A stretch of 26,129 nucleotides of DNA from a virus. Below, piece by piece: positions 6,008 through 11,058 of the stretch. A program made the translations under genes and the position numbers. Within the stretch, counting starts at the first letter, position 1; each line of letters begins with the position of its first letter. The stretch is taken from positions 15,128-41,256 of IMG/VR virus record IMGVR_UViG_3300030329_004245; one strand, written 5' to 3'. Under the pieces are notes generated by a model that worked only from the letters and a program-made list of their open reading frames with translations, ran no database searches and had not been told where the DNA came from.

Positions 6008-6251
6008 TTTTGAGCACATTGTGAACGGTCATCCACCGATTGGAGCGTCCTTGAGCGGCAATAGAGTCACAGTGATGCTCAAAGTAAGAGTCGTAGTAGA
6101 CGTCAATAGCATGGTCAAGTGCTAGATCTGCAAGATAGCGGTCGGGAAGGTCAACCTCATCAGGGGAGATGGGGTCGTATGGGGGGAAGCTGGCGTAACG
6201 CTTTGCTTCAAAGCGTCGCATGATCTGACGGGCCAGATCTTTACGAGTCAT
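6003..6251 (-). CDS. small hypothetical, 82 aa
   Basis: ATG at 6251 behind GGAGACTCAGCC in repeat copy B; the stop lies in repeat copy A. The product is acidic in the middle, with aromatic-rich segments (Y-A-S-F-P-P-Y-D-P-I and V-Y-Y-D-S-Y-F-E-H-H) and a likely helix at the N-terminus (R-K-D-L-A-R-Q-I-M-R-R-F-E). No family recognised. The identical junctions either side suggest it could be gained or lost as a cassette. Confidence 0.6.
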   Translation of the reverse strand: MTRKDLARQIMRRFEAKRYASFPPYDPISPDEVDLPDRYLADLALDHAIDVYYDSYFEHHCDSIAAQGRSNRWMTVHNVLKR

Positions 6252-6301
6252 GGCTGAGTCTCCATGTTAAGATTCACTACGTGAACTACGCGGTTACTAT
6301 C
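6249..6301 (-). repeat. 53-nt junction repeat, copy B
   Basis: Runs from the TAG stop of the 93-aa gene to the ATG of the 82-aa gene. Same length as copy A and 46 of 53 bases identical. This copy contains the perfect inverted repeat TTCAC-TAC-GTGAA, which copy A has lost in one arm. Confidence 0.9.
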
Positions 6302-6578
6302 GGGAGCTAGTGAGGAAGGCATTGTGCTTGCAATCCTCTGAGTGAATGGGCATCGCGCCCATCCCTTGGCACTCCTTGCAATACAGCCAATCACCAGCAC
6401 CCTCGGGGACTACTACGAGGTAGTCAGTGTAGAGCTTCAGGAGTTTCATATCGGCATCAATGCCAGCATGGAGATGAGACAAGTCATCACCCTCTGGCGC
6501 TACGCTGCAAGCACGGTCAGCGTCAGCAAGGCTGGCGCAGACATTGCCTAATGCATCAATGATGAAAGCATCATTCAT
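6297..6578 (-). CDS. small protein with cysteine cluster, 93 aa
   Basis: ATG at 6578 five bases after AAGGGA. The C-terminal third carries C-K-E-C and a later C with neighbouring histidines (H-S-E-D-C-K-H) between about residues 67 and 85, a possible small zinc-binding ribbon. The N-terminal two thirds look helical (A-L-G-N-V-C-A-S-L-A-D-A-D-R-A-C). First gene of the minus-strand block; a putative promoter lies at 6629-6654. Function not recognised. Confidence 0.6.
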   Translation of the reverse strand: MNDAFIIDALGNVCASLADADRACSVAPEGDDLSHLHAGIDADMKLLKLYTDYLVVVPEGAGDWLYCKECQGMGAMPIHSEDCKHNAFLTSSR

Positions 6579-6628
6579 GACAAATCCCTTCGTTGCACTG
6601 CGTTAACATCCTCGCTCTCTCTGTTCGC

Positions 6629-6654
6629 ATTCTAAAAGTAGGAAAGGCTGTCAA
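6629..6654 (-). promoter_or_regulatory. possible promoter for the minus-strand block
   Basis: On the minus strand TTGACA (6649-6654) is followed by TAGAAT (6629-6634). Both hexamers are close to sigma-70 consensus and lie 50-75 bases upstream of the first gene, but the spacer is only 14 bases instead of 16-18, so activity is doubtful without a helper protein. Confidence 0.3.
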
Positions 6655-6969
6655 GGAGAATCTCATGGGGGCATAAGGAAGGATCCATGAAGTCACAAAT
6701 TGGAGCCACCATGAACCAGGCTTTCGCGGGGCTGTTCATACCGCGAAACAGGAATGGTGTGAGCGACCCGTCGAAAGACGGTAGGCTCGCGTAGTTGCGA
6801 GCCTAAATTTACAGGGTGACGCTGTTGCACTATGTCACCCTGTGGACTTTATGGAAGGTTCCCTTGTGACCCCATGCTGTGTGAGATTGTCCTTTACTGC
6901 CGTAAGTTTGACAATCAGGCGTGACAGCGCTGTTTGCTGGCGCGGCTGTTGAACCGCAATAGCAGTGGG

Positions 6970-7031
6970 CATTTGTCTAGCCCGTTGTGCAACAACGCTT
7001 TACCCGTTGCACAACAGGTAACGGACAAATG
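6970..7031. repeat. nested inverted repeat
   Basis: Outer arms CATTTGTC and GACAAATG (8 bp) and inner arms GTTGTGCAAC and GTTGCACAAC (10 bp), both perfect, around a 12-base centre. Best read as a long helix of the RNA candidate; a recombinase or protein-binding site of the same symmetry is the alternative. The right outer arm belongs to the 11-mer ACGGACAAATG, which recurs exactly 180 bases later at 7201. Confidence 0.8.
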
Positions 7032-7330
7032 ACCGCGTCGCGGTATTCACAGATCAAGCGAAACAGAGAGAGAGAGAAAACAGAGCCAATGCGCTACACG
7101 CAACAAGCGTGACCAAGGCGAGACTTCGCCTGCTGTTAGGGCGCGCTTGTTGAAAGCAGACAACAGACGGCTCCCCTGCATTTGGCCGGTCGCAGTCCAG
7201 ACGGACAAATGCCATCATTGTGTGAGCGCGAGAAGTCGCGCCACAATAATTGCAGTTTGGTGATGTTCTGGTTTATGCGAGTATTGCGAGCAGATACACG
7301 ATGGGAGACGTCTGAGGTAATGACAACCTT

Positions 7331-7345
7331 GCAGTTGCAGTTGCT
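7331..7345 (+). repeat. short GCAGTT repeat
   Basis: Two and a half copies of the hexamer found in the 3592-3668 array, inside the left side of the 7319-7374 hairpin. Confidence 0.7.
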
Positions 7346-7398
7346 CACGCGGCGGGACGTTCCCGCTTGTCATTGGCTCAGATGGCGACCTGGCTGTT

Positions 7399-7422
7399 GC
7401 AGTAGCAGTAGCAGTAGCAGTG
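7399..7422 (+). repeat. GCAGTA tandem repeat
   Basis: Four in-register hexamers, three GCAGTA and a final GCAGTG, flanked on both sides by GGCTGTT. It differs by one base from the GCAGTT unit used elsewhere in the window. Confidence 0.85.
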
Positions 7423-7584
7423 GCTGTTAGGGGTGGGGGTCTACGCTAGAGAAGTTGACGAACTAGAGTGTCTCCTGTATCTCTGGTAGACGAGGGGTAG
7501 ATGTGGGGTGAGAGTGATGCGCCTTGAGGAACACCGAAGGTATTCCGATTAAGCATCACGAGATGGGGGGATTGAAGGCCCCCC

Positions 7585-7622
7585 CTAGGGTCGCTTCCCC
7601 CTCAAGGGGGTATCGGCCCTAG
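7585..7622. other. strong hairpin upstream of the 190-aa gene
   Basis: Nine pairs (7585-7593 with 7614-7622, one wobble), a 3x3 internal loop and five G-C pairs with a four-base loop. It directly follows a G6/C7 hairpin at 7565-7585. No T-run follows. Either the 3' end structure of the upstream RNA or the 5' leader of the 190-aa gene. Confidence 0.65.
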
Positions 7623-7674
7623 TATAAAGCCCTCTCATACATAAAATTACTGAAATATCTCACTGGAGGATGTT

Positions 7675-8247
7675 ATGTCTAAGGGACCATCGAGCAAGTC
7701 TGATTTAATAGTGGATCAGCGTCAGTTACTTGCTGGTATTCGTGAGTATTTCCAGACTCCGGCAGAGATGCGCGGTAACGTTCAGAGCATGAAGTCTTTA
7801 GCGGAGCATCTGGGCTGCGGGGTTCAGGATTTACATAGGGCGATGAGTCTGAATCCTGAGATGGGCAGCGACATATTACAGGGTGTGGCATTAGCTGGCG
7901 CGGTTCAGATACCTCGTGTTCTGTATAAGCTGATGGAGGCGATAGAGGCGGGCAGTATTAAGGCAGCGGAGATCTACCTGGACTTCATTCGTAAGACGAT
8001 TCAGGATGAGCGTTTGATGCAGATGTCCAGCAAGGCATCTGAGGATCTGACCAAGGTGCTGGGGAATGTAGGTACTCAGGTGGATATGTTATTACAGGCG
8101 GCAGAGCAATCGACTCCCGAGGAAGCTCGTTCTCGTCTGAACTCTGTCGTAGCTCATTCGCCGGATGGTTTAAGAGCGCGTACTACTGTTGCTTTGGAAG
8201 CTGATCGTACTATTCCAAAGGCAGAAGTAATTGAGGATGAGACATGA
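7675..8247 (+). CDS. putative terminase small subunit, 190 aa
   Basis: ATG at 7675, five bases after GGAGGA. A helix-turn-helix-like part at about 37-60 (M-K-S-L-A-E-H-L-G-C-G-V-Q-D-L-H-R-A) is followed by a helical part with V-L-Y-K-L-M-E-A-I-E-A-G-S-I-K-A-A-E-I-Y-L near 84-106. That HTH plus G-x-x-K-A-A-x-x-Y-L layout is typical of small terminases, which recognise the packaging site and hand DNA to the large subunit. The C-terminus is acidic (A-E-V-I-E-D-E-T). Assignment is by pattern and late-gene context; a different DNA-binding protein remains possible. It opens the plus-strand late genes but is separated from the large terminase by an inverted cassette. Confidence 0.55.
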   Translation: MSKGPSSKSDLIVDQRQLLAGIREYFQTPAEMRGNVQSMKSLAEHLGCGVQDLHRAMSLNPEMGSDILQGVALAGAVQIPRVLYKLMEAIEAGSIKAAEIYLDFIRKTIQDERLMQMSSKASEDLTKVLGNVGTQVDMLLQAAEQSTPEEARSRLNSVVAHSPDGLRARTTVALEADRTIPKAEVIEDET

Positions 8248-8264
8248 TCTTTCATTCTTAAACG

Positions 8265-8566
8265 TAGTTCCTCCGTCGATCACCGACCAGCAAGATAGCT
8301 GGCACTCCCTCTCCCTTCTTGCTTTCCCGCTACGGGAGCAGACGCGGACTAGGCGACACAGAACTCCCTACGGATGGTGCAAGCAACCTGACTGTATGTG
8401 ATCGGGCTGGCGTTTAAGCAGCCAGTGGGTCTGGCGCTCAAGGACGCTTCCCAGCGATCTATACCTATTTAGCCTTCGGTGGTGGGCCTCCCGGCCTCAC
8501 GACTGTCTCCAGCTTTCGACTGATTCTCTGGTCGTGGAGTATTCTCCCGTTCACGTAGATACGGGA
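8265..8566. ncRNA. second structured non-coding stretch
   Basis: The 329-base gap 8248-8576 between convergent genes has no gene. It can fold: 8275-8278/8284-8287; 8287-8291/8298-8302; a branched unit closed by GATCG 8400-8404 and CGATC 8455-8459 that contains GGCTG 8405-8409/CAGCC 8419-8423 and TGGG 8426-8429/CCCA 8450-8453; CACGAC 8498-8503/GTCGTG 8531-8536; and TCCCGT 8545-8550/ACGGGA 8561-8566. None is followed by a T-run. It may be a bidirectional terminator region, a separate RNA, or an eroded gene. Confidence 0.35.
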
Positions 8567-8576
8567 TCTGGGTAAG

Positions 8577-8768
8577 CTAGTTGAAGTTCAGGATTACGAC
8601 CATATCTGCTTTTTCTTTTTCCATCTCTCGGTCGAGTTCTTCCTCGCGCAGTGCTTTCACGAGAGTCATCCCTTCAGCCCGAACAGCTGCTTCTAGGACG
8701 AACTGTTCGTGTGGGGGCAGGTCGATCTCCATGCATTCAAAGTAGAATAGGGGGAACTCGTTATCCAT
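8577..8768 (-). CDS. small acidic hypothetical, 63 aa
   Basis: ATG at 8768 overlaps the end of the upstream 80-aa gene by eight bases (stop at 8761). The product is acidic, with a likely helix (H-E-Q-F-V-L-E-A-A-V-R-A) and a charged segment (R-E-E-E-L-D-R-E-M-E-K-E-K). No family recognised. Last gene of the inverted cassette. Confidence 0.5.
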   Translation of the reverse strand: MDNEFPLFYFECMEIDLPPHEQFVLEAAVRAEGMTLVKALREEELDREMEKEKADMVVILNFN

Positions 8769-9003
8769 CTCTGCGCCTTTTTGCTTCAGCGTCGGCTATC
8801 TGCTGAGATGTGAGTTGCCGTTTGCGCTTGTAGTATGGCACATCGAGTCCACGTCGTTTGAACTCTGCATAGTCGAGTTCGCTGATGTCGTTGCCCTTTT
8901 CGTAGTGCCACATCAGCCAGTTGTAGTATTTCTTATTTCGGCCTTTGAAGCCCTTGTCTTTTGGTTCGGGAGCGTGGGGCGGCATCCCCATAGGTAGGGA
9001 CAT
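8761..9003 (-). CDS. small basic hypothetical, 80 aa
   Basis: The first ATG, at 9003, directly abuts the T-run of a strong hairpin and has no ribosome binding site; in-frame ATGs at 8991 and 8985 are alternatives. The protein is rich in K, R and Y (K-G-R-N-K-K-Y-Y-N-W-L-M-W-H-Y, then P-Y-Y-K-R-K-R) and ends basic. Probably nucleic-acid associated, but no family is recognised. The leader upstream contains the kissing-loop element at 9012-9125, so expression may depend on transcriptional readthrough. Confidence 0.5.
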   Translation of the reverse strand: MSLPMGMPPHAPEPKDKGFKGRNKKYYNWLMWHYEKGNDISELDYAEFKRRGLDVPYYKRKRQLTSQQIADAEAKRRRDG

Positions 9004-9045
9004 AAAAAATAAGCCTCTCTGGACTCGGACCTACCCAGAGAGGCT
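9004..9045 (-). terminator. terminator-like hairpin with T-run in a gene leader
   Basis: Arms 9012-9022 and 9035-9045 form a perfect 11-bp stem with a 12-base loop; on the minus strand it is followed by TA and six T residues ending exactly at the ATG of the 80-aa gene. It has the form of an intrinsic terminator placed as an attenuator, about 100 bases after the stop of the 120-aa gene. Confidence 0.75.
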
Positions 9046-9063
9046 ATACCACCACGCATCCTA

Positions 9064-9125
9064 CGTGACCGGATTGAGGGCTAATCACGCAGGTTGGAGG
9101 AGTCTCACGAGGGTCCGAATCTCGT
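9064..9125 (-). promoter_or_regulatory. leader hairpins able to pair with the terminator loop
   Basis: Two small hairpins, 9064-9068/9085-9089 and 9107-9111/9121-9125. The loop of the second (9112-9120) holds seven bases, 9112-9118, perfectly complementary to 9025-9031 in the terminator loop, so the two loops can kiss. This could set up a switch between termination and readthrough into the 80-aa gene. Confidence 0.4.
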
Positions 9126-9145
9126 TTACATCACTTGTTCACCCG

Positions 9146-9508
9146 TTACAAAGATAAGGGACCAGACCACCCCCTGTCACGCGATTTTTTCTTCCATCGG
9201 GTAAATTTCTTGAACGGGATGCGGTCGTATGTCCGTCTGGCGAGAAACTCCAGGCAGGAGTAGATGCATTCATCGTTGTCCTCGATGACATTTCTGGCGA
9301 TTCCTCCAGCCGCTGCGTTCAGGCTGATCTGAGAAATGACCGAATTGGATGCGGCCACCCGAGACACCATCGCACGAAGCATGGAGTCATAATCAGCTAA
9401 AACAGCATCAACAAGCCCCTTGACTTGCTCAATGTGTTCGTCCTCATACCCCAGAGTCTGTAGGTTCAATAGCCCCCGCTGATATTGGCTTTTGCTTCCG
9501 ATGTTCAT
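9146..9508 (-). CDS. hypothetical, 120 aa
   Basis: ATG at 9508, inside the 3' end of the upstream 115-aa gene (65-base overlap), with no clear ribosome binding site, suggesting coupling. A helical middle (V-K-G-L-V-D-A-V-L-A-D-Y-D-S-M-L-R-A-M-V) is followed by an alanine-rich part and a basic C-terminus (F-K-K-F-T-R-W-K-K-K-S-R-D-R). No family recognised. Confidence 0.5.
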   Translation of the reverse strand: MNIGSKSQYQRGLLNLQTLGYEDEHIEQVKGLVDAVLADYDSMLRAMVSRVAASNSVISQISLNAAAGGIARNVIEDNDECIYSCLEFLARRTYDRIPFKKFTRWKKKSRDRGWSGPLSL

Positions 9509-9791
9509 AATCAGGGATCTCAGCGTCAGTAAAGGAGTGAGCCAGGAGCCAGTTGAGCTTTATAGCCATATTCATAATTATGGCCGAGGTCATTTCAGGG
9601 GTGAGTGGTTCCCCTTCGGCTGGCTCATAGCATAGATCTGCCCTGACCTCCGGGCTTTCCGACTGTGGGAATGCTTCAGCTAGCACAGATTGAGCGATCT
9701 TAACCACGATTTTGTGCATGACGGACGGATATGCCGCCATCAAAGTCTCGAACTCTACCTTCTCGGAACTTTCCTGCCCTTGATCAGCCAT
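9444..9791 (-). CDS. acidic hypothetical, 115 aa
   Basis: Start at ATG 9791 with GAGG eight bases upstream; an earlier in-frame start at 9815 has no site. The product is helical in appearance (V-M-H-K-I-V-V-K-I-A-Q-S-V-L-A-E-A-F then T-S-A-I-I-M-N-M-A-I-K-L-N-W-L-L). It overlaps the upstream HTH gene by 37 bases. Function unknown. Confidence 0.55.
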   Translation of the reverse strand: MADQGQESSEKVEFETLMAAYPSVMHKIVVKIAQSVLAEAFPQSESPEVRADLCYEPAEGEPLTPEMTSAIIMNMAIKLNWLLAHSFTDAEIPDYEHRKQKPISAGAIEPTDSGV

Positions 9792-9937
9792 TCCATCACC
9801 TCTTCCTCTACCCACCTAAGTCTGCCATGCGGCAGGACGTAGTAGGGCGGTCCTTGGTTACGTTTTTTCCACTGATATACGGTCAGATGGTTAACTCCAC
9901 ATATCTCGGCTACCCTTTTGGCCTTTATCCATCGCAC
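9755..9937 (-). CDS. AlpA/excisionase-like HTH protein, 60 aa
   Basis: Start set at GTG 9937, eight bases after AAGGAGG; an in-frame TTG at 9973 lies upstream of that site. The sequence W-I-K-A-K-R-V-A-E-I-C-G-V-N-H-L-T-V-Y then G-P-P-Y-Y-V-L-P-H-G-R-L-R-W and E-E-V-M-E-W-L is a compact winged helix-turn-helix of the MerR/AlpA/excisionase type (HTH_17). Such proteins bind DNA as small regulators or direct excision. Placed first in the inverted cassette and divergent from the late genes, it could regulate the 9938-10026 intergenic region. No integrase is visible in the window. Confidence 0.7.
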   Translation of the reverse strand: MRWIKAKRVAEICGVNHLTVYQWKKRNQGPPYYVLPHGRLRWVEEEVMEWLIKGRKVPRR

Positions 9938-10026
9938 CCCACCTGCCTCCTTGTCATAAAAAGATACTTGCAACTATGTAATCATACATCTACATTCAAA
10001 TATACGAAAGGCAAAAGGGGCGATTG
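9938..10026. promoter_or_regulatory. divergent AT-rich intergenic region
   Basis: This 89-base AT-rich gap separates the minus-strand cassette from the plus-strand lysis and packaging genes. On the plus strand TTGCAA (9968-9973), a 17-base spacer and TACATT give a fair sigma-70-like match. The minus strand has no equally good match. The neighbouring HTH gene is an obvious candidate regulator. Confidence 0.35.
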
Positions 10027-10407
10027 ATGGAATGGCAAGCAGATAAGTGGCCTAATTTCACCGAGCGGGAGCTTCAGTGCAAAGAAACTGGCGAGTGTGA
10101 GATGGATGTCAGTTTCATGAACCGCTTGCAGGGACTTCGGCGAGACTTTAATCAGGCAATGGTCGTGACTTCGGGGTATCGCTCTCCAGAGCATTCTGCC
10201 GAAAAGAAGAAAGAGACTGGCCCTGGCTCTCATTCGCAGGGTCATGCAGTGGACATAAGGTGCACAGGCGGCACGTATCGGTTTCGACTGATTGAAACAG
10301 CGATTAGAATGGGGTTTACAGGGATTGGCATATCCTCTGATTTCATTCACCTGGACGATATGCCGCCTCGCGACAACGCCCCACGGCCCTCTGCCTGGAC
10401 CTACTGA
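10027..10407 (+). CDS. M15-family peptidase, probable endolysin
   Basis: A 126-aa protein of the Peptidase_M15_3 type (zinc D-Ala-D-Ala carboxypeptidase-like), expected to cut peptidoglycan peptides at lysis. Visible zinc-site residues: H69 and D76 in S-H-S-Q-G-H-A-V-D-I and H108 in F-I-H-L-D-D; Y-R-S-P near 51 is also typical. ATG 10027 follows AAGGGG at seven bases; a TTG three bases earlier is an alternative. No signal peptide, so export would need a holin; candidates are the minus-strand membrane protein at 4070 or the small membrane protein at 12739. Its stop overlaps the next start (TGATG). Confidence 0.85.
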   Translation: MEWQADKWPNFTERELQCKETGECEMDVSFMNRLQGLRRDFNQAMVVTSGYRSPEHSAEKKKETGPGSHSQGHAVDIRCTGGTYRFRLIETAIRMGFTGIGISSDFIHLDDMPPRDNAPRPSAWTY

Positions 10408-10775
10408 TGGGCGGGAAAATGTCCCGCGACAAAGGAGCTAGGCGTGAAAGAGAATTTGTACATCGGCTCCATAAAGCGGGGATACCCGCAGAAAGAGTGC
10501 CCCTCTCCGGTGCAGTTGGCGGGCAATTTAGTGGAGATATACGATTCGGAGACGGATACCTTGCTGAATGCAAAGCTCGAAAAGACGGAAGTGGCTTCAA
10601 GACGGTCGAAGGATGGCTTGGTGATAACGACTTCCTGTTTCTACAAAGAGACAGGCAAGAGCCGTTCGTGTGTATGAGTTGGGAACGGTTTACCCACCTT
10701 GTTAAAGAAGCGAAACGTGTTTGGCGGGTCTTGGATGACGGCAGGGGCAATTCAGGATCGCCTGAAGCTAGATAA
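10407..10775 (+). CDS. PD-(D/E)XK nuclease, Holliday-junction-resolvase-like
   Basis: A 122-aa protein with the small archaeal-Hjc/phage resolvase pattern: a basic N-terminus with G-A-R-R-E-R-E-F-V (E14 or E16), S-G-D-I (D44), and A-E-C-K (E54 and K56), giving the PD-(D/E)XK catalytic set. It would cleave branched DNA before or during packaging. ATG 10407 overlaps the previous stop; ATG 10419 is an equally plausible start. It lies directly upstream of the terminase genes, consistent with resolving concatemers. Confidence 0.75.
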   Translation: MGGKMSRDKGARREREFVHRLHKAGIPAERVPLSGAVGGQFSGDIRFGDGYLAECKARKDGSGFKTVEGWLGDNDFLFLQRDRQEPFVCMSWERFTHLVKEAKRVWRVLDDGRGNSGSPEAR

Positions 10776-11058
10776 CGAGACTATCTATCGGTGGCTTAAT
10801 AAATCCTCGGAGGCAAGAAAAAGCCTTCGGGGATCTTTTGTATTTCCCGCAGACCGAATCTGGTACCTATATTTCCGAATGAGGCATCGTAGGGCAGGCG
10901 CACGGATAAAGTATCCTGATCTGACTAAGCTCATTGAAGACCAAGGCAAGCTCTGTGACTTCGACATCACCCCCAGAATTAAATGGGACAGGGGAAGAAG
11001 ACCTGTTTCCCAAGCTCGCCAAACTTGCGACGATGTTGAAGGAGAAGCCTTGGCTTAA
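10735..11058 (+). CDS. HTH-containing hypothetical, 107 aa
   Basis: ATG 10735 lies within the end of the nuclease gene (41-base overlap) and has only a weak site; an in-frame TTG at 10699 is upstream. The first 25 residues (A-I-Q-D-R-L-K-L-D-N-E-T-I-Y-R-W-L) look like a helix-turn-helix, followed by a basic segment (R-M-R-H-R-R-A-G-A-R-I). Its position directly before the large terminase makes it an alternative candidate for the small terminase. It overlaps the terminase start region by about 100 bases, so one of the two boundaries is probably off. Confidence 0.5.
   Translation: MTAGAIQDRLKLDNETIYRWLNKSSEARKSLRGSFVFPADRIWYLYFRMRHRRAGARIKYPDLTKLIEDQGKLCDFDITPRIKWDRGRRPVSQARQTCDDVEGEALA

Larger units (their letters stand above)
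6707..7622 (+). ncRNA. candidate large structured noncoding RNA
   Basis: About 0.9 kb with no credible gene and at least fifteen stem-loops, many perfect. Main ones: 6722-6729/6741-6748 extended by 6707-6712/6754-6759; 6768-6772/6777-6781 with a GAAA loop, abutting 6782-6790/6797-6805; 6811-6820/6834-6843; 6885-6891/6910-6916; 6970-6977/7024-7031 enclosing 6984-6993/7006-7015; 7116-7121/7126-7131; 7178-7184/7206-7212; 7217-7222 plus 7226-7231 with 7236-7247; 7319-7326/7367-7374 enclosing 7352-7357/7361-7366; 7439-7444/7486-7491; 7514-7520/7553-7559; 7585-7593/7614-7622. The GNRA loop favours the plus strand. Size and density recall the giant phage RNAs GOLLD and ROOL, but I cannot match a sequence signature, so it may be new. 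It ends about 50 bases before the putative small terminase gene. It could also be several smaller RNAs. Confidence 0.55.

Noticed and set aside
6984-7015. Site-specific recombination core (10-12-10 inverted arms)
   Set aside because: No integrase is visible and the arms are embedded in a longer set of RNA-like stems; kept only as an alternative reading.
7136-7430. Plus and minus open frames in the 6.6-7.6 kb gap
   Set aside because: They run through perfect hairpins and tandem repeats, lack ribosome binding sites and have low-complexity serine runs from the GCAGTA array.
6600-7675. CRISPR array
   Set aside because: The repeats are short hexamers or inverted repeats, with no regular spacers.
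8248-8576. Group I intron or ribozyme
   Set aside because: I could not find the conserved core elements of group I introns or a hammerhead core.
9012-9125. Possible tRNA, because of a GTCCGA loop in a 5-bp stem
   Set aside because: No acceptor or anticodon arm can be formed on either strand; the stems fit a terminator and a kissing hairpin better.
10444-10677. Frame overlapping the PD-(D/E)XK nuclease
   Set aside because: Shadow of the nuclease gene with no start signal; the nuclease frame carries the catalytic motifs.
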